From Ceriagrion tenellum (taxonomy: Eukaryota > Arthropoda > Insecta > Odonata > Coenagrionidae): a DNA stretch of 64,000 nucleotides. The DNA lies in contig OY720636.1 of assembly GCA_963169105.1 (NCBI GenBank), positions 135,337,747-135,401,746 of the forward strand, in the 5' to 3' direction. Below the pieces are notes generated by a model, which had not been told where the DNA came from, ran no database searches, and worked only from the letters and a program-made list of their open reading frames with translations. The first letter of the stretch is position 1, and each line of letters begins with the position of its first letter. Of the stretch, positions 1 to 10,718 are shown piece after piece. Position numbers and translations under genes: made by a program.

Positions 1-1755
1 AAAATGATATTTATATGTAAAATCAAATGATATTTATTTGACTATAATAATTTATCTTGAAAAGGTCGAATTTTGCAATATCGACCAGTTTGAAAAATAC
101 CAATTCAAACGCAGGATTTAAGGGCTAGTTTTTTCCTATTTATAAATGAATTAATTTGTGCGACAATGTAAGGGGCTGAGATAATAATTTTGATATGTGT
201 ATGGAATCTAAAGGAAAGGTTTTGGCTATATATCTATCTAAAATTAAAAATAATAAAACAATCTATCAACGTACAGGTTATGTCATGTTGGATTCCAGAG
301 TATAAAGTCATTATTTTTCTTGTTCTAATTTTGGTTGCTCAACAAGCCAGGGTCTAGCAAGACATAATACAGCATTCAATGCAATCCGCATAAACACTAT
401 ACGTATGATGCATTATTTTAGCTAACAAAGACACAACAGCTCGCCTTCATATTTTCATAGCTATTACCTGTCAGTAAATGAAATACTTTTATTTAGTAAA
501 ATGACAAAAAAGTAATCTTAAGTCATCTTAATTCCTAATACTATACTTAAACACGACCTGCAAGTTCAAAAAAACTTCATAATAGTATAGGTATTCAAAT
601 GTAGCATAAATGGGAATGAGTCAAAGTTGCGATCTTGACATTCCTTTGCTAGCATGTAGGCGGACGATGACATTGCTTTGACGGATATATTATTTCATCC
701 GCAAGTAAGAAATGGTCACGATTATAGCTTAACGTTGTAAACTGTACCGATAGAATTTGAAATGTTAAGTTAAATTTTTCTTGAAAAACGGAAAATTTAT
801 CTATTTTCACGGTACCTCTGGGCATGAACCTTCTCCATTATATAGATTTTTTAAATTAAGGTAATCCCGAATCATTATTCGTATAACTTACACCAAAGCC
901 TCAAAAGCTAGAACCAAAGCCTTTACATATGATTCAATAAACGGTATAAATTACTAACATCAGTTAAAAGTCAGTAAAAACAAAGGTATTCAACAATGTG
1001 CACTAATGCAAACGTAAGAGGTTGCTGGAAGACAAATGGTCAAGATATGCGTAAGTTAGAGCAAGGGAGGCTGATAATGAAGGTTAGCTGTGGGATAGAG
1101 ATCATTGGGATTGGAGAAATGAAATTTGGTTGTATGTAGCGGAATGACAAAATGAGTAGTGAAGACTAGAATGAGGAGTGAGAAACGTGAAAAAAGATGA
1201 TTACAACTAAACGACCAGTACAATGCAGTGTAGGAATTTTTGTCCCGAAGTTAGCCGGGGATTGGGAGGTGTAATATGTAAATATACTAGGGTTTTACCA
1301 AGTGAGAAAGGCCTAAGGGAGAAGTCAAGGTCTTAGACGCCATGACGGATTATGGAATAAAATAAATTATGGCGTTGGCTGAGTTATTTAAGTTTATAAT
1401 TGGAGACAGTTGATCAGATGGGAAAGCAGTACTCTTGGTTGGGTAGTGCAAATCCAAGGTGCACAGCTTGAAAGGAATATGGGTCCGTAATTTTAATGAG
1501 CCATAAAACAATCCAGCATGGGCACAGCCCTTTCTAATACAGATACAATACGCTCACTGAACATATTCGCCGCGTCGACTGAGAATAAATGTTCACTCCG
1601 TCGTTAGGACTAAATGTTAGAACAAAACTAAAAGTAAAATATGCGCGTCTAAAAATCAAATACTTTGGGCTTTACACAAATTGCTGTATTCAGTTCATAC
1701 ATTTTTTCCGTAGCGCAATTCATTAGCCCAGCCAAAGGAAGATACTGGTACACAT
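1..1755. other. AT-rich non-coding stretch
   Basis: I see no coding signal, element end or RNA gene here. The part near 1010-1340 is richer in purines on the plus strand, but without repeat structure. Confidence 0.5.
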
Positions 1756-1905
1756 ATGAAGTCTAAGAAAATAGGGTTAAAGAAGATTCAATTTACGAAA
1801 CCCACATGCTTAAATACAATACTGGAATATGATGATACAGAGAAAATCAATTTGAAGAATCAATTTCTCACCTCCTTTTTTTCCTACATCAATTTCATTC
1901 TAAGT

Positions 1906-1934
1906 GTTCTTAGTGGACCAAGTGGTCCAAGAAC
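1906..1934 (+). repeat. Imperfect hairpin before AATAAA and a short (CTTTAT) run
   Basis: GTTCTT and GGACC (split by AGT) pair with GGTCC and AAGAAC around a 4-nt loop. AATAAA follows at about 1935, then three CTTTAT-like units near 1943-1962. A hairpin followed by a short tandem tail is how some retroelement 3' ends look, but nothing upstream identifies an element. The small frame spanning this stretch is not convincing as a gene. Confidence 0.35.
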
Positions 1935-1974
1935 AATAAACATTTCTTTATCTTTATCTTTAAGTGGAAAATAA

Positions 1975-3195
1975 AACGAGAGGTTTTTGTTGCATCTGAA
2001 GGAAACCTAACTCCTTCGTGTCATTGAGGAGGAGGAAACAAGATCCAAGCGCACTTAAGAGTAAGAGTAAGCACTAAGTTCGTCATTATGCAGGCATTTG
2101 GGTAGGATGGATAAAATAGAGAAATAGTTATAGGCAACTGGAGAGGGTAATTGGTAGTCATAATTGTTATGTACACATTAGGAGAAGTATGGAAGGAAGG
2201 AAGCGATAGAAGACAGGGTGATATGGAAGGCGTGACCTACGGTGCCGACGAGAAAATAGCTAATATTATGAGTGGCCGTTATTCCTCATGAATGTTTCAT
2301 CGCGGTGTAAGTTAGAAGGAAAGTTGTTCCGGGAGGGAGAGGGTTGCTATGAGAGAACGGGGCCGTGGGCGGATTGAGGGTGGAAAATGTCTGAGTTGTC
2401 GGAGGAGCTGTTGCCAAGAGGGGAGCCTACCGCGGAGTCTGTCGAAGAGCCGTAAATGACTACGGTAGATGTACATGGGAAAGGTGGGTGAAGTTCTTTT
2501 TATATTGTGATGCGGAAGGAACTTGACGTTTGAGGTCACTGATCGTGAGCGACGAAGATGCTAGCTACTTGCAAGTGTGTGATGCGTTCAACTTTTTTAT
2601 TAATATCCGACGACGGCATTTTGGTCCACGCTTTTACTCTGATAGTGATGCCTACATACCAGGCGGCAAGCGAAATCCCTATCTTTTCATATTTGACTAA
2701 CTCCCACCCTCAAGCTGCCGGCTCTGCCTAACTCTGCGCTTGCCCGCTCCTAAGCTTTGTTTACGCCTTAAGGCTCTGTTTTCCTGCCAACGCTGCCCCG
2801 GGCGGCTGAGAGATGATGATTTCTGAGTGCATTTACTGTCATACGATTAAACTGTTATTGTGGCCACGGGGCGCACACAACAAGTGGACGGTGGTCGAGG
2901 ATATAAAAAACTACATCATCGACGTTAGCGTTTGACCATCTAAACCCATTTTTAGTTGACAGAATTTTGGAAGACACAATAAGGAGACTGGCAAGGAAGA
3001 AATACTTCTGTTTTATAACTTTGTCATCTGAAGTGCCAAGAACACGACGAGATGAGCAGTGGTGAACCAAATTTTGACCGAAACCTGGAGACGCGGTTTC
3101 GCATGTATTCCTCTCACACTCGTTATATTGTTACTAGTACATAAGGAAAATCAAAATTTTTGCCACCTCAGTCAGCACTGAAAAACTTATGGCGC
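1975..3195. other. Non-coding stretch, moderately GC-balanced
   Basis: The section 2200-2550 has a purine-rich plus strand and 2690-2800 is locally C/T-rich. No domain, repeat pair or element terminus was recognised. Short open frames on the minus strand near 2312-2539 and 2855-3070 have no recognisable motifs. Confidence 0.4.
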
Positions 3196-3639
3196 ATATA
3201 GGTGCAACGCATGGCATCCACGACGAGGTGGCAACAACAAACAGTCGTCCAGTTGGCTCCACTATTGACGCGCTGTTTCATAAGCATCCTTAGACTGTTC
3301 AGCCGCAAATCTAAGCTCAAAATTAGTTGCTACTGCGCAATAGCATGTTACTCGGCTCTTATTATTTGCCCGATGAATATTCCTTTTGACTGTAATGAGG
3401 CTATAATTGACTTAATAAGGTTGAGAAACAGTACATATTTTAAACATATACGAAACACATTTTTCTTGACAATCAGAGAACCTACTAAAATATTTGTTCT
3501 AAGAACTAATTTATTCTACGTTGCACGCTGTAAAAAAATAATCGTGGCTGTTACATATCGGATATTGAATCCACACTAGAAGGAGATGAAGATAAGAGTA
3601 TCGCGATCTTCTATTTGAAGCAACGTATGTTGGCTGGCG

Positions 3640-4610
3640 CATACTTGTGATTACGGCTGTGTTGTTGAACCTGCGGCTCTGAAACCTGTCCAACATGAAT
3701 GACTACATGACGGAGGTGGTAGATACCGGAGAGACCTATCTCATCGATAACATCTGCGGCATAAAGATGGAGCTTGTTAGGCCCTACGTTAACCTAGCGG
3801 TTGCGGCTGCTGAAACCATAAGCTATTTTCCTCTAGCGTTAAATCGGGGCAACATCCACTGGAACTCAGTCTGAGCCACTTGATAGTCAAGCCTTTAAGT
3901 ACCAAAGCTGTAAAGAGAAAGTGCCGCCTGTACCACACCCATTCCAGAGGACGTTACCAACAACGACTAGCTAAAGTACTAGAAGGAGAGGTTCCTTCAT
4001 TATCTGTGGCTGGCAACGGCGGCGCGGAAATATAGTTATTGTGCGTAGGCTTGTTTGATAGGCAATTTTTACCATCGACTTTTGATGGCTAAAATTAATC
4101 AATGGACTAAAATATCAATGATGGGAATCAAAAATCGATGATCTTCTTTTGTATATGATCGTCGATTGTCGTTAATATGTGCGCTGCGTCGTCCGTAAGG
4201 AGGACGGCGGGTACGTGCCAATTTTTTTATTTTCCGGTCAGTTGAAAGAACCTTAATTGAAAGACCTTGGACTGGACAGTTTTATGAACCGTTTTGTCAA
4301 TTAAACATCAACACTCGATCAAAAATTGACTTCTTTGGTAAAATCAACGATCAATTAATATTCGACAATCGATTGAGCATCGAAAATCCATAAACCTTTA
4401 GTAATCGATCAGTCAGTGCCAATCTATTTTCCGACTACTACTGAGAAAAAGTATTCGGTGCCCGCCATTGAAGTTGAAAGTGACTATCGCATGATGGTTC
4501 CGATCGTTTGCCGAATTAATCGAAACATCAAGCAAGCCTATCTGCAAGTTCCGACCACCAGCAAGCCTAGTTAATGCATGTTCAATGTTGCAAGACGTTT
4601 TTGACCGCCA
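3640..4610 (+). pseudogene. Possible decayed retrotransposon coding remnant (gypsy-like RT motif)
   Basis: Base composition is more balanced than the flanks. A 59-codon frame opens at 3696 (MNDYMTEVVDTGETYLIDN...) and stops at about 3875. Near 4500-4575 a frame reads NIKQAYLQVPTTSKPS and then meets a stop. AYLQVP resembles the RT segment that follows the first catalytic aspartate in Ty3/gypsy elements; here the expected Asp would be Asn. The two parts lie in different contexts, separated by an AT-rich stretch, so this may be two unrelated relics. No LTR, protease or integrase was seen. The assignment rests on one short motif and is weak. Confidence 0.25.
4069..4420. repeat. Cluster of ATCGAT/TCGATGATT-like short motifs
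   Basis: Many variants of AATCGATG, ATCGTCGATTG and CAATCGATTG occur in both orientations over about 350 bp. A similar cluster lies at 42836-43030. Such imperfect palindromic clusters can be the sub-terminal part of DNA transposons, but no terminal repeat or duplication was found. Confidence 0.3.
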
Positions 4611-4780
4611 AAGAAAACGGCAAGTATCTTTTGTGTCGGAAAATATTTTATTTATGATAAGTTCATTGTATAGAGGTTTTATTAGTCATCGGCGCGCTTC
4701 AGCCCTAGTAACAATATGTCCATGTTCACTGCGCACCAAAGAGTATTTCTTTGTTTACGCTTCGGATTTATTGTAAGTAT

Positions 4781-5815
4781 CGCCGCGATTACAAATCACT
4801 GCAAGTTATATTTGCAACAGTTTGCAAGCAAAAATATTTATATTTATAAACTTTTTCTTGATTATGAAAACGCTTGAAACATAATTTAGATACAATACTT
4901 CGTGATTGTAATTTATGCATAAACACGACTATTTGTCAGCTTATGCCCTCGGCACCCATTTCTAGCTCAGACCAGTTGAGCTGCCTATGAGTCCACTTTC
5001 ACTGCAATTCTGAAGTAAATCACCTGAAGCGCTCTCCACATTGCTTACCAGAGGGAATCTGGACTCAAAAGAAAACGAATCCGCCAATGCAAGGTTTCCT
5101 CTGACCAGTCGAGATAGAAAGACAATACCACATCAACCACCACACTGACTCGCTCCTTGAAATAAAAAGGGAGCTCTTGAAACATTTTTTACTAATCATG
5201 AGCTTTACTAACGGTCAGAAATGTATAGCTAAATGTAGTTATAGCGGAATATCATTTCACATAAAATTTTATGAATTTTATCTCATTAAAAATCAAGCTT
5301 TAAAGTTTTGACCATAATAACAAAATATTACCTAAGTGCCACCCAACTTTTCACGAAATATGCCAAAAATAATAGTAATATTCCATATAAGAACGAATTC
5401 AAGAGAGAAAACGCTAAAAAATGTGCGATTTCTAACGTGCAGATCATTATAATGTTATTATGTTAAATAGAGTAGTTATTACGACTTTTCGACAATTATT
5501 GTAAAAAAATTTATAGCTAAATATAGTCAATTTTACAGAGTCGTACAAAAATCTTCGGTTGGTGGAAAAAAATGAGTCAAGTTTAAAACTAATAATGCGT
5601 AAATTTATTTATTCAAAGAGAATTTTAGTGATAATAAAATAAAGATTTTCATTTATAATATTGACATATTTTATTTATGCCTCTTAAAATTACTAACATG
5701 TTTAATACAACTTGAGCGTGGTCTCAGTATGGGGTAGAGAAAGATCTCGCTCAAGCTAACTAAAAACTTGAATGGGTCCTAATAGGTAGGTGGGCGCTGT
5801 GGCATCCCAGACTCC
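4781..5815. other. AT-rich non-coding stretch
   Basis: Very A/T-rich with frequent short homopolymers and stops in all frames. Nothing identifiable. Confidence 0.5.
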
Positions 5816-6100
5816 TTGAAGTTGTCTCCCTCTACTCCCCATATCTGCTTCGCTTGGAAAGAGGAGACGGGGTTAGGAATGCTGGTAGGTTAACGTTAAT
5901 GACGGATCAGAAATTGAAGCGCAAAAGGAGGGAAGGGGGTGGGAGAAGGGGCTTAGACAGCGGAGAGACGAGAAGATGGGAGGAAGTGAAGCAAAGCCCC
6001 TTCATGAGAAGAATGTGGATGAGATGTTGGATGGTTTCACCAGAAGAGTTGAAAGGAAGGGAGGTTGAAGGAGCGCATCCGAGAGAGAATCAATAAGTGT
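5816..6100. other. GC-rich, purine-skewed island
   Basis: A C/T-rich start (about 5825-5850) is followed by a strongly purine-rich plus strand (AAGGAGGGAAGGGGG-like runs at 5920-6070). A frame of 80 codons crosses it but its Lys/Arg/Glu/Gly content simply follows from the purine bias. Confidence 0.4.
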
Positions 6101-6151
6101 TGGTTCATGCTTGGGTGCCTCCACCACTGTGCCAATGAAAGCTGTCAAAAA

Positions 6152-6191
6152 TAGCGCTGTGGAGCACTCCTTGTACCGTAGGTTCGATTAC
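6152..6191 (+). repeat. Possible tRNA-derived (SINE-like) fragment
   Basis: TAGCGCTGTGG at 6152 resembles a pol III A box and GGTTCGATTAC at 6181 resembles a B box. The spacing (29 nt) is shorter than in a tRNA, so this would be a deleted SINE head rather than a tRNA gene. Confidence 0.3.
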
Positions 6192-6459
6192 AAAAGTATT
6201 TCATCCTAGCACACTCGCTCGTTGGTCCTGGATGGGAGAGATGAAAGTAAGAAGCATAATAGTAACACTACCTCTACAGATGAGAATCTCACTCCCTACT
6301 TGCCATATTTTTTTACCAAATAAAAATTGCCCAATTTGTTGCTTAATGTTATACTAAAATCGATCAGTATTATAACAGTAAATTTAATATCTCATGGTTT
6401 AATTAGTTGGATGATTATTTATAAATTTAATTGTTCAAAGTAACTTAAGCCGTTAAAAT

Positions 6460-6473
6460 GAACTTAGGATACA
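6460..6473. repeat. Left 14-bp target-site duplication of the Penelope-like element
   Basis: GAACTTAGGATACA here is repeated exactly at 7854-7867. The length fits the 12-15 bp typical of Penelope-like insertions. The first base at the right copy could also belong to the element end, so the duplication is 13 or 14 bp. Confidence 0.85.
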
Positions 6474-6507
6474 ATTGGTACGGAGGCTTCCGCGGTTATT
6501 TAATGAC

Positions 6508-6588
6508 CGTATTCTGTCCGGGTTTTTGCCGCGTCGATCCATTTTTGGGGGACAACAGTTTCGCCTGCCTTCCAGCTGGCTTCATCAG
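6508..6588 (-). repeat. Left inverted arm of the Penelope-like element
   Basis: It is the reverse complement of 7774-7854 with one mismatch in 81. It carries the hammerhead-like core described separately. Its outer end (CGTATTCTG) is separated from the target duplication by a 34-bp unpaired extension. Confidence 0.85.
6551..6588 (-). ncRNA. Hammerhead-ribozyme-like core, left arm
   Basis: Read on the minus strand: CTGATGA (6588-6582), a possible short stem II (GCC...GGC), GAAAC (6562-6558), a TGTT loop, then GTC (6553-6551). This matches the minimal hammerhead layout CUGAUGA - stem II - GAAA - two-base-pair stem III - UH. Hammerhead motifs have been reported in Penelope-like elements. Stem I looks poor here: the bases before CTGATGA do not pair well with those after GTC. 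Activity is therefore uncertain. Confidence 0.5.
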
Positions 6589-6628
6589 ATCCTAAATGAA
6601 ATGCAGATCATCTTTTTTATTAACGGTG

Positions 6629-7204
6629 TTAGTCAGGTGCACGCTCATTGGCCGGATGGGAGTTCGAAAACGATTGTTGGAAGAGCCGTTTAAACGTTGA
6701 TGCTAGCGGATAGCCGTCTTCTCTGTTAAAGTTCCCTCTGTTCTTCGCTATTTTGATAGCTCCCCTTATTAGCCGAGGGAAGTACTTGTTTTCTCTGGCG
6801 ATGATCTTACACCCGTTAAAATGAATTATATGGCCAGGTTCCGAAAATGCGTGCTCTGTGACTGCGGAAAGGCGAAAATTTTTCTTTTCGGTTGCTCTTA
6901 GATGTTCTTCCAACCTGCATTTCAGGGATCTAGATGTTTGACCGATGTACGATTTTCCACAGCTGCATGTTATTTCGTACACTCCTTCGTAAATATCCGA
7001 TGGGAGACGATCTTTTTCATTTCGAAGGAGGCCAGAGGTCTTCTTGTCGCTCCGGAATCTGGTTATGACGCCGTGCTTGGCGAGATCTCTTGCTATTTTT
7101 TGTGAAGTCCCGGCTACGTAAGGTAAAATAGCGTAGGCCTTAGCCTTCCGTTTTTCATCCATAGAAGTATGCATGGAAGCGTTACGTTTACCCGTTTTCA
7201 TCAC
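6629..7204 (-). pseudogene. GIY-YIG endonuclease domain of the Penelope-like element
   Basis: The 191-codon frame carries the element's C-terminal endonuclease, which in this class nicks target DNA for reverse transcription. GVY at residues 74-76 and YIG at 86-88 form the family signature. Arg residues follow in SRSLKCRLEEH (91-101), and Glu117 in AVTEH is the likely metal-binding acid. Cys80, Cys82, His101 and His118 could form the zinc site typical of Penelope endonucleases. The domain appears complete to its stop at 6629. It overlaps the upstream RT frame by 17 bp in the +1 frame, whereas known Penelope elements encode RT and endonuclease in one frame. I read this as a frameshift, so the Met at 7204 is probably not a true start. 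Confidence 0.85.
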
Positions 7205-7772
7205 GTGATATTTTGTTAATCATTCTTCGGCTGTAGCCATTCATTTGCAGCGTTGTCAGGAGGTGTTGTTTTTCTCTCGTGAGTGAATCTGCGTCAGAGA
7301 TGGAATGTGCTCTGTGGAAAAGAGTGCGAATAACTGATGCTTTTTGGCCGGGATGATGGTGGGATTTGGCATTTAAATATCGGTCGGTATGGGTTTTCTT
7401 CCAATAAACTGAATGCCCTAAACTGCCATCCGCCTTCTTGGATACATGAACATCCAAGAAAGGAAGGTTGTTGTTATCATCCAATTCCATTGTAAATTGA
7501 ATGGATGTATTCTGGCTGTTTAGGTGCAGAAGGAAGTTTCGCAGTTCCTCCATGCCATGAGGCCATATAACGAAAGTGTCATCGACGTATCGAACAAAGA
7601 GTTTGAGCTTCTTGTCGTAAGTATCTAGAGCTTTCCTTTCAAATTCCTCCATGTAAAGGTCTGCAATGACTGGAGAAAGGGGGGAACCCATTGCTGCTCC
7701 TTCACACTGCTCATATAATTTCCCATTCCACGAAAAGTAACAGTTCTTGAGACAAAATTCCACCAATTTCAA
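7188..7772 (-). pseudogene. Penelope-type reverse transcriptase, N-terminally truncated
   Basis: The open frame runs from 7868, but its first 32 codons translate the inverted terminal arm. True RT similarity starts near 7772 (LKLVEFCLKN...). Counting from 7868, GAAMGSPLSP (residues 57-66) is the conserved block before the active site and YVDD (94-97) is the catalytic pair. A thumb-like region follows (LPFLDVHV, then YWKKTHTDRYLNAKSHHHPGQK) with high similarity to Penelope RTs as I know them. The fingers region with the first catalytic Asp is missing. The frame ends at 7188 by a +1 shift at the start of the linker to the endonuclease. The gene is broken. Confidence 0.88.
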
Positions 7773-7773
7773 C

Positions 7774-7811
7774 CTGATGAAGCCAGCTGGAAGGCAGGCG
7801 AAACTGTTGTC
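7774..7811 (+). ncRNA. Hammerhead-ribozyme-like core, right arm
   Basis: On the plus strand: CTGATGA at 7774-7780, the same possible stem II, GAAAC at 7800-7804, loop TGTT, and GTC at 7809-7811. It points outward from the element, a mirror image of the left-arm copy. The core bases are intact. Upstream of CTGATGA is RT sequence, so a stem I is not expected in this context. Confidence 0.5.
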
Positions 7812-7854
7812 CCCCAAAAATGGATTGACGCGGCAAAAACCCGGACAGAATACG
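7774..7854 (+). repeat. Right inverted arm of the Penelope-like element
   Basis: Matches 6508-6588 in reverse complement, 80 of 81 positions. It abuts the right target duplication (7854-7867). Confidence 0.85.
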
Positions 7855-7961
7855 AACTTAGGATACATTTTCCATGATATTACTTTTACCTTTTTGGGTA
7901 AAATAGGTTACAAATTTTGAGATGCCAAGAGTAAAATTGCATATTTTAGTATAAACACTTC

Positions 7962-8030
7962 AATTATGCAAATTTTCTGCTCAATTGGTTCAGTAGTTTT
8001 GAAGGAGAAACGTAACAGATGCTCACTGTA
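7962..8030 (+). repeat. Dispersed repeat fragment, copy A
   Basis: The segment TTATGCAAATTTTCTGCTCA through GGAGAAACGTAACAGATGC is similar to 8573-8645 (AATTTCAGGTTGGTCGATTC...). Both resemble the 'AATTTCAG...CGGTTCAGTAGTTTT...' sequence often seen dispersed in insect genomes. Family unknown. Confidence 0.4.
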
Positions 8031-8572
8031 AGGCACTACTAAATTTTTATATATTGGTATTGATAACTATGATGTATCTACGCGAAAAATTTCATAATAA
8101 GTGGCTCACTACTTCTCTCAATTGGAATACATAGAGAAAGAATTAATTTGAGGACGTAGAGCACAGTTGAAATCCAATCATCAATCTTGAGCTATTGAAC
8201 TATACTCTGGTTAGATGTAAGTCATGAAAGACTAGAGCAAAAATTACCATTCCCAGCCATTACTCAGGTTGTCAAGGAAATACGCTATTGCTGAATCTGA
8301 TAAAAAATTGCTAGGTTTGTAATTTATAAATTTAAGTAAAAAGGATTGATATAACTACTGGTTTTAAGATAATAATATTTATTTTTTTTCTGTCACCCGG
8401 TAGTGTAAGTTTCAAATCTGTAAATTGATTTAAAGTAATTCAAAAATGCAAAAAGTAAACTTCTGCTCTCACTTCAATGCTTTCCTCTTGGGAGTAAAAC
8501 ATATGTTTCCGTTTTGTGGGTGCTTGTGCCTTTCCTATATAACCTTTAGCTAAATGTAGCATATTTTCTAGA

Positions 8573-8645
8573 ATAATGCAAAATTTCAGGTTGGTCGATT
8601 CAGAATTTTTGAGGAGAAGAGTGACGAGCATACAGACGCCACAGT
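8573..8645 (+). repeat. Dispersed repeat fragment, copy B
   Basis: Diverged partner of 7962-8030, ending in a CATACAGACGCCA-type stretch. No ends or duplications could be set. Confidence 0.4.
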
Positions 8646-10425
8646 ATTTATATTTAATGGAAAATATGATTGGGATTATGAGGTAAGTGTTGCCTTTTTC
8701 AAGCAATAAATCAAGTTTTGCAATTTTGCACCACGTGGCGAAGATATGGTACTTTCATGAAATACGCTGCAGTTTATGTTGCTAAAATATCTTGTCATTA
8801 AACCGTGGGAGAGATGCAGTTTGTATTTCTCTTATAAAATCATCTCCGAGACGACGATTCTGTGAATGAAATTATGAAAATGCCCAAAATAAAAATTTAT
8901 GTTGATTCCTTTGTCTGCAAGTTACTTATTTTTCCTTACAAAAGCGGAGACTAATTTGGTGAAGGAGAATAATTTCTATTTTAAAGAAATGAATCCTTAA
9001 AACCGTTACATTTTCCCATGCATAAAAAATTAAAATTTTAAATGTTTTGAGTTGTGCAAGTAGCTGTCATTTACATGTAATTATAAATTGCTTTTATTAC
9101 CAAAATAGTACGGTGGACCCCGCCGCTGCGGTATTCTCTCCAAAGAAAATGTATTTTTACAATTATCAAGCTTGTAAAAACCTACACTATCTCGAAGACT
9201 AACGTGTAATAAGAGTTCTTATCAAATTGATTTTCAAATACACTATGTTATTGATGTTCACTCCATCGACATCTTCGAGCTTTCGAACGACAAACTTCAT
9301 CTTGAAGTTGGACTTCCACAGACTTCACCTTGATGTTGAAAGCTCATATTGGCAACGCAAAACGCACACAAAAATCCTGATAGATGCAAATAGATGCCCG
9401 GCTACTGCTCGGATTAACCTTTCCCTCTGTCATATTGAAGACCACATGGACTGGAAACTTCAGTCTGGAGATTGAAAGGCATCAACTCATCTCCGCTGAT
9501 GAGATTAATCCGCAGAAGGAACACCTACCTGCGTTTACGCAAGCTATTGCGGATCTTGGCGTCGATAAAGTTTAAGCAAAGACGGTACACTCAGAGTCGT
9601 GAAACTGCTTAAAACCTGTACCCCGTTGATGATCCGGATCAGCGTAATCGCCGCATCAACTCGGAGCTTTTAAAAGCCCGTAGGAATTCCACGAAGAGTC
9701 ATCTCATTCAGAAATTCCTGTTAATTTTGACGTTCTCATGCTTTCGCAGGAGTGCGCCCGCTGTTTTATTTTTTAATGCCACAGAAAGTCGCAGAGTTCA
9801 CTGCTGTCGCGGAGGGTAGGTGTAAGGTGTACGCTGCCGTGTGGATGAAGCACACTCTCTACGCAGTAGCTTAGATAGCTTCGTTCTGATTAAATCTCGT
9901 TCAGTTACGCTACCCTGTTATTTTCCTTTTTTGTATCCTACCTTGCTCCTCTTCCTTCATTCACCCCCATACAGTTATCGTGAGTTCGAACCACGTTCGA
10001 GGGTATGGTCGGAATTAATTTTGCGAGAACTACAAAACCTGTTCAAAGGTTGTTCCTTTGGGCTCCAGCCGTAATATTTTCCCCCAATCTCTTCTGTATG
10101 CTATCGAAGGATTCCTCGCCAACTCACTCGCCCTGGCGCCCGCCTTCCTGAATGCATGACCCGAGCAACCCGTCCGGGAAATGTCACATAATCAGTGATT
10201 CATTGATTAACTTTCCCATCCATCTCTGTCAACTTAATGACACACAGAAGCATAACCTGAGTGTCTATTTATAATATTTCCAATAATATATTTTACGTCT
10301 GCCAAACCACTGACATTCTGTGATATCGTAGTATCGTAGTAAAGAAAACAGTTGGTTTAATAATAGAGAGAAAGAGCGTCATTACAGCACACTCCACTTG
10401 CATTCCTACAACACCCTCAGTTAGG
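8646..10425. other. Non-coding stretch
   Basis: AT-rich to about 9380. The section 9390-9800 is more GC-balanced and holds short frames (for example 9384-9575) that I do not recognise; it may be an old coding relic. About 9900-9975 is C/T-rich. No element ends seen. Confidence 0.35.
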
Positions 10426-10435
10426 TGTGGCCTAT
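10426..10435. repeat. Possible left target-site duplication of foldback 1
   Basis: TGTGGCCTAT matches TGTTGCCTAC at 10683-10692 at 8 of 10 positions. Its placement is where the alignment with foldbacks 2 and 3 predicts the insertion edge (12 nt before CAGGCTT). Confidence 0.45.
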
Positions 10436-10681
10436 ATCTAATAACTTCAGGCTTAACTTTGTGGAACCTCTCCATATTTAACGGAAATTAAAATACACTT
10501 TGTATAGGTTCACTCGATGGGTTTATTAAGAACGACCATGGTTTCGTCACATAATGACATCTTCAGGTCCTGGACCTGGGTCAAGGACCTGAAGATGTCA
10601 TTATGTGACGAAACCATGGTCTTTCTCAATAAACCCATCTAGTGAACCTATACAAAGTGTATTTTAATTTCCGTTAAATAT
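10436..10681 (-). mobile_element. Foldback element 1 (Penelope-derived architecture)
   Basis: A 38-bp extension (10436-10473) containing CTTCAGGCTTAACTTTG is followed by a long palindrome: left arm 10474-10571, a 12-nt centre, right arm 10584-10681. The arms pair over nearly all of their 98 bp. No coding capacity exists. The extension aligns with those of foldbacks 2 and 3, and extension plus inverted arms is the layout of the Penelope element at 6474-7853. The orientation given is by analogy with that element. Confidence 0.75.
10589..10621 (+). ncRNA. Hammerhead-like core in foldback 1 (right arm; mirrored in left arm)
   Basis: CTGAAGA at 10589 differs from CTGATGA at one base. GTCA...TGAC could form stem II, followed by GAAAC (10610-10614), loop CATG and GTC (10619-10621). 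The left arm holds the mirror copy. The core substitution at an invariant position would be expected to lower or abolish cleavage. Confidence 0.4.
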
Positions 10682-10718
10682 TTGTTGCCTACTGTTTTCC
10701 CAGCAGCAACAATGGCGG

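Larger units (their letters stand above)
6474..7853 (-). mobile_element. 5'-truncated Penelope-like retroelement (RT plus GIY-YIG)
   Basis: The element is about 1.38 kb, coding on the minus strand, and flanked by the 14-bp duplication. From its 3' end (left) it has a 34-bp extension (6474-6507), an 81-bp inverted arm (6508-6588), the endonuclease and RT remnants, and the matching inverted arm (7774-7854). The arms differ at one position (GTCGATCC against GTCAATCC). At the 5' side the inverted arm joins directly onto the middle of the RT domain, so the N-terminal RT motifs are absent. An inverted tail at the truncated 5' end is a known arrangement in this class. The insertion is non-autonomous: truncated and frameshifted. 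Reading frames on the opposite strand (6475-6693, 6902-7105) are shadows. Confidence 0.9.

Noticed and set aside
3202..3579. 125-codon plus-strand frame as a gene
   Set aside because: No recognisable domain, composition like the surroundings, and no promoter or splice support.
6475..7105. Plus-strand frames across the Penelope element
   Set aside because: Antisense shadows of the RT and endonuclease remnants.
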